This document shows positions 56,778 to 64,000 of a stretch of DNA of 64,000 nt, piece by piece (position 1 is the stretch's first letter; each line of letters starts with the position of its first letter). The position numbers were made by a program, and so were the translations under genes. The DNA comes from Albidovulum marisflavi (GTDB taxonomy: Bacteria; Pseudomonadota; Alphaproteobacteria; Rhodobacterales; Rhodobacteraceae): contig NZ_JAOWKY010000003.1 in assembly GCF_025751435.1 (NCBI RefSeq), positions 1 to 64,000 on the forward strand, given 5' to 3'. Below the pieces are notes generated by a model. That model ran no database searches and was not told the origin of the DNA. It was given only the letters and a program-made list of their open reading frames with translations.

Positions 56778-58211
56778 ATGCACCTGCCCCAACCCGATCC
56801 TGCGGTCCTGTCGAACAAGGAGCGAATTGTCCGTCGCCTGAGGGAGGTACTGCCCGAGGACGCCGTGATCGATGATCCGTCGGAAACACGCGCCTATGAA
56901 TGCGACGGCTTGTCGGCCTATCGCTGCCCGCCGCTGGCCGCGATCCTTCCAAGGACGACGGCGGAAGTGTCGGCTGCGCTGAGGATCTGCCATGAAGAGC
57001 GCGTTCCGGTCGTGCCCAGGGGGTCCGGCACCTCGCTTGCCGGGGGGGCGCTGCCGACGGCAGATTGCGTCGTGCTGGGCATTGCGCGCATGAACCGTGT
57101 GCTTGAGGTCGATTATCCCAACCGCTTCGTCCGGGTCGAGGCGGGACGAACGAACCTGTCGGTGACAGGGGCAGTGGAATCCGACGGCTTCTTCTATGCG
57201 CCAGACCCGTCAAGCCAGCTTGCCTGCGCGATCGCAGGCAACATAGCGATGAATTCGGGCGGGGCGCACTGCCTGAAATACGGTGTGACGACCAACAACC
57301 TGCTGGGTGTGACGCTCGTCCTTATGGACGGCACGGTCGTGGAACTGGGCGGCGCGCAGATGGATTCCGGCGGACTTGACCTTCTGGGCGTGGTCTGCGG
57401 ATCGGAGGGACAGCTTGGGGTCGTGACCGAAGCAGTGCTGCGCATCCTGCCCAAGCCCGAGGGCGCGCGACCCGTGCTGATCGCCTTCGGTTCGAACGAG
57501 GTGGCCGGGGCCTGCGTCGCCGACATCATCAAGGCCGGCGTCCTGCCCGTCGCGATCGAGTTCATGGACCGCCCCTGCATCCGCGCCTGCGAGGATTTCG
57601 CCCATGCCGGCTATCCCGACTGCGAGGCGCTGCTGATCGTCGAGGTCGAGGGCAGCCCCGCCGAGATTGACGAGCAGCTTGGCCTGATCCGCCAGATCGC
57701 GACACGGCACGATCCGCTTGAGTTCCGCGAAAGCGGCTCCGAGGCCGAAAGCGCCAAGATCTGGCTGGGTCGCAAGTCGGCTTTCGGGGCGATGGGGCAG
57801 ATCAACGACTACATGTGCCTTGACGGCACGATCCCGGTTTCGGCGCTGCCAGAGGTCTTGCGCCGCATCGCAGAGATGAGCCGCGACTACGGCCTGGATG
57901 TCGCCAACGTGTTCCATGCTGGCGATGGGAACATGCATCCGCTGATCCTGTTCGACGCCAACAGACCCGGCGATCTGGAACGGTGCGAATCGCTTGGGGC
58001 CGCGATCCTGAAACTATGCGTCGAGCTGGGCGGGTGCCTGACCGGCGAACACGGGGTGGGGATCGAGAAGCGCGATTTGATGACCGTGCAGTTTTCGCCG
58101 CAGGACATGGAGGCGCAGATGTGGGTGAAGGATGTCTTCGATCCGAAGTGGCTGCTGAATCCCGCCAAGGTCTTTCCGCTGTCGGTCAGCGCCGGACGGC
58201 GCGCGGCATGA
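56778..58211 (+). CDS. glcD: Glycolate oxidase subunit GlcD
   Basis: FAD subunit of glycolate oxidase, which turns glycolate into glyoxylate at the membrane. The 477-residue protein has a PCMH-type FAD domain with VPVVPRGSGTSLAGGALP and FYAPDPSSQLACAIAGNIAM, and the C-terminal substrate cap with VANVFHAGDGNMHPLILFD and GGCLTGEHGVGIEKRD. It is first in glcDEF. The 67-base gap to glcE is small, so one transcript is likely. Confidence 0.93.
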   Translation: MHLPQPDPAVLSNKERIVRRLREVLPEDAVIDDPSETRAYECDGLSAYRCPPLAAILPRTTAEVSAALRICHEERVPVVPRGSGTSLAGGALPTADCVVLGIARMNRVLEVDYPNRFVRVEAGRTNLSVTGAVESDGFFYAPDPSSQLACAIAGNIAMNSGGAHCLKYGVTTNNLLGVTLVLMDGTVVELGGAQMDSGGLDLLGVVCGSEGQLGVVTEAVLRILPKPEGARPVLIAFGSNEVAGACVADIIKAGVLPVAIEFMDRPCIRACEDFAHAGYPDCEALLIVEVEGSPAEIDEQLGLIRQIATRHDPLEFRESGSEAESAKIWLGRKSAFGAMGQINDYMCLDGTIPVSALPEVLRRIAEMSRDYGLDVANVFHAGDGNMHPLILFDANRPGDLERCESLGAAILKLCVELGGCLTGEHGVGIEKRDLMTVQFSPQDMEAQMWVKDVFDPKWLLNPAKVFPLSVSAGRRAA

Positions 58212-58278
58212 GTTGCGGGTGGCAAGGGCGTCGGCTTGATCCGACCCAGGGAAAGTCCGCAATCAGGAAGGACAGCGC

Positions 58279-59379
58279 GTGAGGGTTTCAGACGAGGCGG
58301 AACTGGCCGACGCGGTGCGCGCCGCCAAGGGCCCCCTGATTGTCAGGGGCGGGGGCACGCGCGACATCGGCTGCCCGGTCGCGGGCGCGGTGATTGAAAC
58401 GTCCGGTCTGACAGGGATCAGGCTTTACGAACCGGGCGCCCTGACGCTGGTCGCCGGTGCCGGCACGCCGCTTGCCGAAATCGAGGCGGCGCTGGCGTCT
58501 GAGGGCCAGCGGCTGGCCTTTGAGCCTGCGGACTGGAGCGCCCTGCTGGGAAGCCAGGGCACGCCGACCCTGGGCGGGATGGTGGCTGCCAATGCGTCCG
58601 GCCCCCGCCGGGTTCAGGCCGGCGCGTGCCGGGATTCGCTTTTGGGGGTGCGATTCGTCGATGGCGCGGGCACAATCATCAAGAACGGCGGCCGTGTGAT
58701 GAAGAATGTCACCGGATACGACCTTGCCCGGCTGATGGCGGGGTCATGGGGCACGCTTGGCGTGCTGTCCGAGGTGTCGCTGAAGGTCCTGCCCGCAGCG
58801 GAAACCTCGGCCACGCTCGTCCTGCCCGGATTGACCGTCGCCAACGCCGTTGCCGCGTTGTCGGCGGCGCTCTCTTCCCCCTACGACATCACCGGCGCGG
58901 CGTTTCTTCCGGGCACCGGCGCGTTGGTCCGTGTCGAGGGTTTCGCCGGTTCTGTCGCCTATCGCGCTGGGCGTCTGGAAACGCTTTTGTCGCCGCATGG
59001 CGAGGTTCATCGTGCCGAGAATGGTGCAGCCCTGTGGCGCCAGGTGGCGGAGGTCACGCCTTTCCACGGGCGCGATGGCGATGTCTGGCGATTCTCTCTG
59101 AAGCCGTCCGAGGCGCCGGAGGTGGCCAATCGACTGGGCCAGCAGGTGATGCTGGACTGGGGCGGCGGGCTCTTGTGGGCGCTCATGCCCGAGGGCACCG
59201 ACGCGCGTGCGCTTGCGCGCCCCTATCATGGGCATGCGACCCTGGTTCGCGCGGCAACGGAGACGCGCGCGCGTCTTTCCGTGTTCGAACCGGAAGCACC
59301 GGCGGTCGCGGCGATCACCAAGGGAATTCGGGCGCGTTTCGATCCCAGGGGCATATTGAATCCGGGGCGGATGGGCTGA
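58279..59379 (+). CDS. glcE: Glycolate oxidase subunit GlcE
   Basis: Second FAD-fold subunit of glycolate oxidase. The 366-residue protein starts with GTG behind AGGAAGGAC and has LIVRGGGTRDIG and RFVDGAGTIIKNGGRVMKNV, with the ending ITKGIRARFDPRGILNPGRM. It shares a base with glcF. GlcE is shorter than GlcD and probably helps FAD binding. Confidence 0.93.
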   Translation: MRVSDEAELADAVRAAKGPLIVRGGGTRDIGCPVAGAVIETSGLTGIRLYEPGALTLVAGAGTPLAEIEAALASEGQRLAFEPADWSALLGSQGTPTLGGMVAANASGPRRVQAGACRDSLLGVRFVDGAGTIIKNGGRVMKNVTGYDLARLMAGSWGTLGVLSEVSLKVLPAAETSATLVLPGLTVANAVAALSAALSSPYDITGAAFLPGTGALVRVEGFAGSVAYRAGRLETLLSPHGEVHRAENGAALWRQVAEVTPFHGRDGDVWRFSLKPSEAPEVANRLGQQVMLDWGGGLLWALMPEGTDARALARPYHGHATLVRAATETRARLSVFEPEAPAVAAITKGIRARFDPRGILNPGRMG

Positions 59380-60662
59380 TGCAGACGAATTTCACCGAAG
59401 AACAACTCAAGGATCCGGGTATCGCGCGCGCGAACCAGATCCTGCGGTCCTGCGTGCATTGCGGGTTCTGCACCGCGACCTGCCCGACCTACCAGGTTCT
59501 TGGCGACGAACTGGACAGCCCGCGCGGGCGCATCTACCTGATCAAGGACATGCTGGAAAATGGACGGCCGGCCGATGCCAAGACCGTCAAGCATCTTGAC
59601 CGCTGCCTGTCCTGCCTTGCCTGCATGACGACCTGTCCGTCGGGCGTGCACTACATGCACCTCATCGACCACGCCCGCGCGCATGTCGAGGCGACCTACC
59701 GCCGGCCCTGGCGCGACCGCGCGTTGCGCTGGGTTCTTGCCAGGGTGATCCCGAACCCGATGGTGTTCCGCCTTTCGTTGCTGGGGGCGAAGATCGCCCG
59801 GCCTTTCGCCGGGGTCCTGCCCGACGCGCGGCTCAGGGCGATGATCGCCATGGCGCCCAAGACCATTCCGCCGGTCAGCCGCAATGACGATCCGCAGGTC
59901 TTTCCGGCCCGGGGGGAGCGGAAGCTGCGCGTCGCCCTGATGACCGGCTGCGCGCAGAAGGCGCTGAACACGGACATCAATGACGCCACGATACGCCTGC
60001 TGCGCCGCCTTGGGTGCGAGGTGGTCGTGGCCAAGGGCGCGGGCTGCTGCGGGGCGCTGACCCACCACATGGGCCGGACCGACGACAGCCACAGGTCCGC
60101 CGAGGCCAACATCCACGCCTGGATGGCCGAAAAGCGCGCGGCCGGGCTGGACGCGATCGTGATCAACACATCGGGCTGCGGGACCACGGTCAAGGACTAC
60201 GGGCACATGTTCCGCACCTCGGCGCTGGCCGATGAGGCGGCCGAGGTCGCGGGGCTTGCCTGCGACATCACCGAGCTTCTTGCGCGTCTGGCGCCCGAGG
60301 CCCGCGCGCCCGAGCGGCTGCGCGTGGCGTATCACGCGGCCTGCTCGCTCCAGCACGGGCAGAAGGTCAAGACCGCGCCGAAGGACCTGCTGAAGGCGGC
60401 GGGTTTCGAGGTGGTCGAACCGGCGGATTCCCACCTGTGCTGCGGGTCGGCGGGTACCTACAACCTGCTGCAGCCTGAGATTTCCGGCGAGTTGAAGCGG
60501 CGCAAGGTCGCCACGCTGGAAGCGAAGGCACCCGATCTGATTGCCGCCGGCAACATCGGCTGCATGATGCAGATCGGGTCGGGGACCAAGGTGCCCGTGG
60601 TCCACACCGTCGAACTGATCGACTGGGCGACTGGCGGGCCCAAGCCGCGCGCGCTGGCGTAG
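59379..60662 (+). CDS. glcF: Glycolate oxidase iron-sulfur subunit GlcF
   Basis: Passes electrons from the FAD subunits to the quinone pool. The 427-residue protein has two 4Fe-4S motifs, CVHCGFCTATCP at C25-C35 and CLSCLACMTTCP at C76-C86, and two CCG domains with GAGCCGALTHH and HLCCGSAGTYN. It ends the operon. A secreted protease gene follows after 75 bases. Confidence 0.95.
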   Translation: MQTNFTEEQLKDPGIARANQILRSCVHCGFCTATCPTYQVLGDELDSPRGRIYLIKDMLENGRPADAKTVKHLDRCLSCLACMTTCPSGVHYMHLIDHARAHVEATYRRPWRDRALRWVLARVIPNPMVFRLSLLGAKIARPFAGVLPDARLRAMIAMAPKTIPPVSRNDDPQVFPARGERKLRVALMTGCAQKALNTDINDATIRLLRRLGCEVVVAKGAGCCGALTHHMGRTDDSHRSAEANIHAWMAEKRAAGLDAIVINTSGCGTTVKDYGHMFRTSALADEAAEVAGLACDITELLARLAPEARAPERLRVAYHAACSLQHGQKVKTAPKDLLKAAGFEVVEPADSHLCCGSAGTYNLLQPEISGELKRRKVATLEAKAPDLIAAGNIGCMMQIGSGTKVPVVHTVELIDWATGGPKPRALA

Positions 60663-60737
60663 GGCTTGCGATTCGGCGGCTTGGCCATAATCTTGCCCGA
60701 ACTGCCCGCCAGCATGGGGGCACGAAAAGGATGCCCG

Positions 60738-61523
60738 ATGCGCCGCCTTGTCTGGACTCTTTTGCTGGCGTTGCTGCCGTCCTCTGCCCCGGCGCAGGAC
60801 GCGGCGCTGCGCGCACTCACGACGCTGGATTCCGTGCGCGGCTGGGAAGCGGTCGGCCGGATCGACATCGGCCACGGCCGTGGCTTCTGCACTGGAACCC
60901 TGATCGAACCCGACCTTGTCCTGACCGCGGCGCACTGCCTTTACGATCCTGGCAGCAAGATGCTGATGCCGCCCGACGCGTTCGAGTTTCGCGCAGGCTG
61001 GCAGACCGGCCATGCCGCCGCCGTGCGAAAGGGACGGCGGGTGGTGCCGCATCCCGACTATGTCTTCGGGGCGGAAGACTGGGTTTCGAGGGTCTCGGCC
61101 GATCTTGCCTTCATCGAGCTTGACCTTCCGATCCGGGCGCCCACCGCCAATCCGCTCCCCACCGGATCCAGCCCGCGCCGGGGCGACAGGGTCGCGGTCC
61201 TGTCCTATGCGCGGGAGCGTTCCGAAACCCCGTCCTTCCAGTCCGAATGCCGGACCAGAGAGCGCGCCCGAGGCGTGATCATACTGACCTGCGAGGTTGA
61301 TTTCGGCGCCTCCGGTTCACCCGTGCTGAGCTTGGCGGATGGCGCGCCGCGGGTCGTCTCGGTCCTTTCGGGCATGGCCGAGACCAAGGAGGGCACGGTG
61401 GCGCTTGGCATGTATCTTGACCAGCGGCTGGGCGAATTGCGCGCGGTTTTCGACCGGAGCGGAATCAAGGGCTTGCCGGCCTTCACCAAGGGCACTGCAG
61501 GGGCCAAGTTCCTCAAACCCTGA
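60738..61523 (+). CDS. Secreted trypsin-like serine protease
   Basis: A periplasmic or secreted S1-type protease of 261 residues. The signal peptide is MRRLVWTLLLALLPSSAPA. Catalytic residues are H66 in LTAAHC, D122 in SADLAFIEL and S192 in FGASGSPV. Likely disulfides pair C51-C67 and C171-C185. The GxSGSP form resembles the V8/glutamyl-endopeptidase branch. It has no PDZ domain, so it is not DegP. ATG 60738 is chosen for the signal peptide, with AAAAGGATG nearby. Confidence 0.85.
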   Translation: MRRLVWTLLLALLPSSAPAQDAALRALTTLDSVRGWEAVGRIDIGHGRGFCTGTLIEPDLVLTAAHCLYDPGSKMLMPPDAFEFRAGWQTGHAAAVRKGRRVVPHPDYVFGAEDWVSRVSADLAFIELDLPIRAPTANPLPTGSSPRRGDRVAVLSYARERSETPSFQSECRTRERARGVIILTCEVDFGASGSPVLSLADGAPRVVSVLSGMAETKEGTVALGMYLDQRLGELRAVFDRSGIKGLPAFTKGTAGAKFLKP

Positions 61524-61526
61524 GGG

Positions 61527-61555
61527 CTTGAAAGCCCGCGCCTCATTTCCCAAAT
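61527..61555 (+). promoter_or_regulatory. RpoH (sigma-32)-type promoter of hsp20
   Basis: CTTGAAA (61527-61533) and CCCAAAT (61549-61555) are 15 bases apart, close to the heat-shock sigma consensus CTTGAAA with CCCATnT. A transcript would start near 61562, giving a leader of about 82 bases. Confidence 0.65.
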
Positions 61556-61561
61556 CCTGAG

Positions 61562-61646
61562 TGTCGGGACGCCACAACGGGTCCCGGAAAACCTGCCCGT
61601 CCCAAACCGGGAGGGCGTCAGCATCGCTCGATGGAGGATGAACATG
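61562..61646 (+). promoter_or_regulatory. ROSE-like RNA thermometer in the hsp20 leader
   Basis: The leader folds into three hairpins: 61565-61586 (6 bp), 61595-61616 (8 bp with one bulged G), and 61622-61640. In the third, CAUC-CUC pairs with GAG-GAUG around a GAUG loop. G61626 bulges inside UCGCU, the UYGCU signature of ROSE elements, and the GGAGG ribosome binding site (61633-61637) is sequestered. Warming would free the ribosome binding site. Confidence 0.65.
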
Positions 61647-62108
61647 CGCAGTTACGATTTCGCCCCGCTGTACCGTGCGACCGTCGGTTTCGACAGGATC
61701 GCCGACATGATGGACAGGGTCCTGTCCACCGATGGCGGGCAACAGACCTATCCCCCCTACAATATCGAGAAGACGGACGACAACGCCTATCGGATCTCGA
61801 TCGCGGTGGCCGGATTTTCGGCCGATGAGCTGAACGTCGAGGTCAAGGAAGGCGCGCTTCTTGTGACGGCCCGCAAGTCGGCAGAGGAAAGCGAGCGCAA
61901 GTATCTTTACCGCGGCATCGCCACGCGCGCGTTCGAACGCCGTTTCGCGCTGGCCGATCATGTGCGGGTCACGGGCGCGAGCCACGTCGACGGCATGCTG
62001 CACATCGATCTCGTGCGCGAGGTGCCAGAGGCGCTCAAACCGCGCCGGATCGAGATCGCCAAAGGCGATACGGTCGAGGCGAAGGCCGTGGAAACGGTTC
62101 AGGGCTGA
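61644..62108 (+). CDS. Small heat-shock protein Hsp20 (IbpA-like)
   Basis: An alpha-crystallin-domain chaperone that holds unfolded proteins. The 154-residue protein begins MRSYDFAPLYRATVGFDRI and carries the alpha-crystallin domain (about 35-130) with YRISIAVAGFSADELNVEVK and YLYRGIATRAFERRFALADH. The C-terminus lacks a clear IxI motif, though RRIEIAK is similar. I chose ATG 61644 because the GGAGG is six bases before it; the ATG at 61638 abuts it. A terminator follows. Confidence 0.92.
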   Translation: MRSYDFAPLYRATVGFDRIADMMDRVLSTDGGQQTYPPYNIEKTDDNAYRISIAVAGFSADELNVEVKEGALLVTARKSAEESERKYLYRGIATRAFERRFALADHVRVTGASHVDGMLHIDLVREVPEALKPRRIEIAKGDTVEAKAVETVQG

Positions 62109-62130
62109 TCCGCCCCTTTACGATGTCGAA

Positions 62131-62156
62131 GGGCGCGCGGTTGCGCGCCCTTTTTT
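62131..62156 (+). terminator. Terminator between hsp20 and the VWA gene
   Basis: GGGCGCGC (62131-62138) pairs with GCGCGCCC (62143-62150) around a GGTT loop, followed by TTTTTT. It lies between two convergent genes. Confidence 0.85.
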
Positions 62157-62190
62157 CATTGCGCTGCACGGATGGCAGGGAAAGCGCCGG

Positions 62191-64000
62191 TCACTGGCGG
62201 GCAAGGCTTTGCGCAAGCCTCATCAGTTGCACGGCCTCTGCCCTGTAACCGAACGAGTCTTCGCCCTTGGCGCCGTTGGCCAGGCTGATCGCGTCATCCC
62301 AGCCCCAGTCGCCCAGATACCTGGCGCCTGTCAGAAGCTGCCCCATGCCGGCGACCGCCGCCGCGAACCGGGCGTCGTCGTCGGCGTTGTCCATCGCAGC
62401 AGGGATCCGCGTTTCGATCAGCACGGACGCGTTCTTGCCGGGCTCCTTGTAGCGCAGCTTGAGAAAGCCTAGTTCGCCTGCATCGCCCTGAACCGGCGTC
62501 AAGCCATACCGCAGCGGGTCGTTCAGGATGGCCGGGCTGCCGACGGGCGTCACCTCGTAAAGCGCGGTGACCTGATGGCCAGCGCCGATCTCGCCCGCGT
62601 CGACCTTGTCGTTGTTGAAGTCCTCGCGTGCCAGCGCGCGCGTCTCGTAGCCGATAAGACGGTATTCGGCGACGGCGGCGGGGTTGAATTCGACCTGGAT
62701 CTTGACGTCGTTGGCGATCGGGAACAGCGCGCCCGAAAGCTGGTCGACCAGGACCTTCTGCGCCTCGGAAAGCGTGTCGATATAGGCTGCCGTCCCGTTG
62801 CCGTTCTGGGCAAGCGCCTGCATCGTGGCGTCGTCAAGATTGCCGCGCCCGAAGCCCAGGACGGACAGGTAGATGCCGCCGTCGCGCTTGGCCGCAACGA
62901 AGTCCTTCAATTCCTCGGGATCCGAGATGCCGACGTTGAAGTCGCCGTCGGTTGCCAGAAGGATCCGTCCGACATGCCCGTCGCCGCCCATCGTCTCTGC
63001 CACGCGATACGCGAGCGCCAGCCCCTCCGCCCCAGCGGTGGAGCCGCCCGCGTCAAGCCGGTCCAGCGCCGCCAGGATCTGTCCGCGGTCGGACGCCGCG
63101 GTGGCTTCGAGAACCTGGCCAGCGGACCCCGCGTAGGTGACGATCGCGATCCGGTCTTCGGGGCGCAGTTCGGACAGCATCAGGCGCAGCGACTGCTTGA
63201 GCAGGGGCAACTTGTTCGCGTCCTGCATCGACCCCGAGGTGTCGATCAGGAACACCAGGTTCAGCGGCGGGCGGTCGTCCGTGGCGGGCAGCGCCCCCTG
63301 GATGCCAATGCGAAGCAACCGCGTGTCCGCATTCCAGGGCGTCTGGAACAGGCTGACCGCAGCGCGGAAGGGCGCCGTGCCCGCTTCGGGGGCGGCGTAG
63401 TCGTAGGGGAAGTAGTTCACCATTTCCTCGATCCGCACCGCCGCGGGGTCCGGCAGATAACCGCTGCTGATCGAGGATCGCAGGACCGCCCAGGCCGCCG
63501 TGTCGGTATCGATCGAGAAGGTCGAAACCGGGTCCTCGACCGTGACCTTCACCGGGTTGCGATCAGCGTTGGCAAAGGTCTCGGTGTCGGCTTCGGGCAT
63601 CGGCGCGATCACATCCGGCGCGATCCGTTTCGCGCCAAGTGTCGGGGGCGGGGCTGCGGGGGGGGCGGGCTGGGCCTCGGACGAAAGGCCGCTGGCGGCC
63701 AGTCCCTCTACCGGCGCCCGCAACTGCGCCTGCGGTGCCATTTCCATCGCGGGCTCGCCTACGGCAAACGCTTCGGCCGCGTCGCTTTCCGTCCGTTCCG
63801 CGGACTGGGGCGCGACCGACTTTTCCGCCTCGGACAGAACGGTGTCGTCCAACTGGGTTGTGGCCCCTGTCATCGTGCCGTCGGCCGGGGCCGTTGCGGG
63901 CCTGGGCTGGGAAGCCGTGGGCATCGGTGCTTCGGTCCGCAGTTGCGGATAGATCGTCAGCGCCACCGCGAGGGCGGCAAGCGAGGCGGTCATGGTCAGC
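62191..64000 (-). CDS. VWA-domain protein (YfbK-like), partial at N-terminus
   Basis: At least 600 residues; the frame stays open to the window edge. The first visible Met (63993) lies within a hydrophobic segment (TASLAALAVALTIYP), so the true start is probably beyond the window, as in related proteins with a longer N-terminal part before this helix. A Pro/Ala-rich linker follows, then a VWF-A domain with LNLVFLIDTSGSMQDANKLP (MIDAS DTSGS), TGG-type residues in DAGGSTAGAEGLA, and ILLATDGDFNVG, then a DUF3520-type C-terminal domain. It is likely membrane anchored with a large extracytoplasmic part. Confidence 0.88.
   Translation of the reverse strand, partial: LTMTASLAALAVALTIYPQLRTEAPMPTASQPRPATAPADGTMTGATTQLDDTVLSEAEKSVAPQSAERTESDAAEAFAVGEPAMEMAPQAQLRAPVEGLAASGLSSEAQPAPPAAPPPTLGAKRIAPDVIAPMPEADTETFANADRNPVKVTVEDPVSTFSIDTDTAAWAVLRSSISSGYLPDPAAVRIEEMVNYFPYDYAAPEAGTAPFRAAVSLFQTPWNADTRLLRIGIQGALPATDDRPPLNLVFLIDTSGSMQDANKLPLLKQSLRLMLSELRPEDRIAIVTYAGSAGQVLEATAASDRGQILAALDRLDAGGSTAGAEGLALAYRVAETMGGDGHVGRILLATDGDFNVGISDPEELKDFVAAKRDGGIYLSVLGFGRGNLDDATMQALAQNGNGTAAYIDTLSEAQKVLVDQLSGALFPIANDVKIQVEFNPAAVAEYRLIGYETRALAREDFNNDKVDAGEIGAGHQVTALYEVTPVGSPAILNDPLRYGLTPVQGDAGELGFLKLRYKEPGKNASVLIETRIPAAMDNADDDARFAAAVAGMGQLLTGARYLGDWGWDDAISLANGAKGEDSFGYRAEAVQLMRLAQSLARQ

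Overview
The window is GC-rich chromosomal DNA from an alphaproteobacterium, most probably order Rhodobacterales. The evidence is the Bzt-type glutamate/glutamine/aspartate/asparagine transporter, an ATP12-family F1 assembly chaperone next to an RluC-type enzyme, RpoA beginning MIHKNW, the gene order rpmH-rnpA-yidD-ttcA-yidC-MOSC-engB-argB, and an rpsM-rpsK-rpoA-rplQ unit without rpsD. I see no phage genes, insertion sequences, CRISPR arrays or rRNA. The one RNA gene found is tRNA-Arg(ACG).

Region 1 (1-16.6 kb) is the end of tuf followed by the S10, spc and alpha ribosomal protein clusters, with secY and adk. It is not one uninterrupted transcription unit. Strong hairpins lie after rplW, rplP, rpmD and rpsK, and promoter-like sequences precede rpmC, rplO and rpsM. 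Between rpmD and rplO sits a two-gene insertion: a sulfotransferase-like protein and a GFA-family zinc protein.

Region 2 (16.6-26.8 kb) holds a solo LuxR-type regulator with a lux-box-like inverted repeat over its own predicted -10 element, then rarA, the unit crcB-rluC-like-HAD phosphatase-ATP12, and bztABCD with a terminator-like attenuator right after bztA.

Region 3 (26.8-37.3 kb) is mostly on the minus strand. It runs rpmH-rnpA-yidD, ttcA, yidC-MOSC-engB and argB-ferredoxin-sixA, covering RNase P, membrane insertion, tRNA thiolation, ribosome assembly and arginine synthesis. Plus-strand genes in this stretch are a short-chain dehydrogenase, a small tail-anchored coiled-coil protein and a sensor histidine kinase with no partner response regulator. 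tRNA-Arg closes it.

Region 4 (37.3-48.8 kb) has an FMN glutamate-synthase-like protein, a divergent pair of a second sulfotransferase and a GT14-type glycosyltransferase (a candidate surface-glycan module), a HIT protein, a zinc-finger protein, an SMR transporter, two small alpha-helical proteins of which one looks like cytochrome b562, polA, a CDF metal exporter, a hydroxypyruvate-isomerase-like protein and a DUF1285 protein.

Region 5 (48.8-64 kb) starts with a tightly overlapping four-gene MoxR-DUF58-BatA/DUF4159-membrane protein operon. It continues with two minus-strand genes (a secreted protein and a DUF599 protein), the glycolate oxidase operon glcDEF behind a GntR-like operator, a secreted trypsin-like protease, and an Hsp20 gene. 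The Hsp20 gene has both an RpoH-type promoter and a 5' leader that folds like a ROSE RNA thermometer. The window ends inside a VWA-domain lipoprotein- or membrane-type protein.
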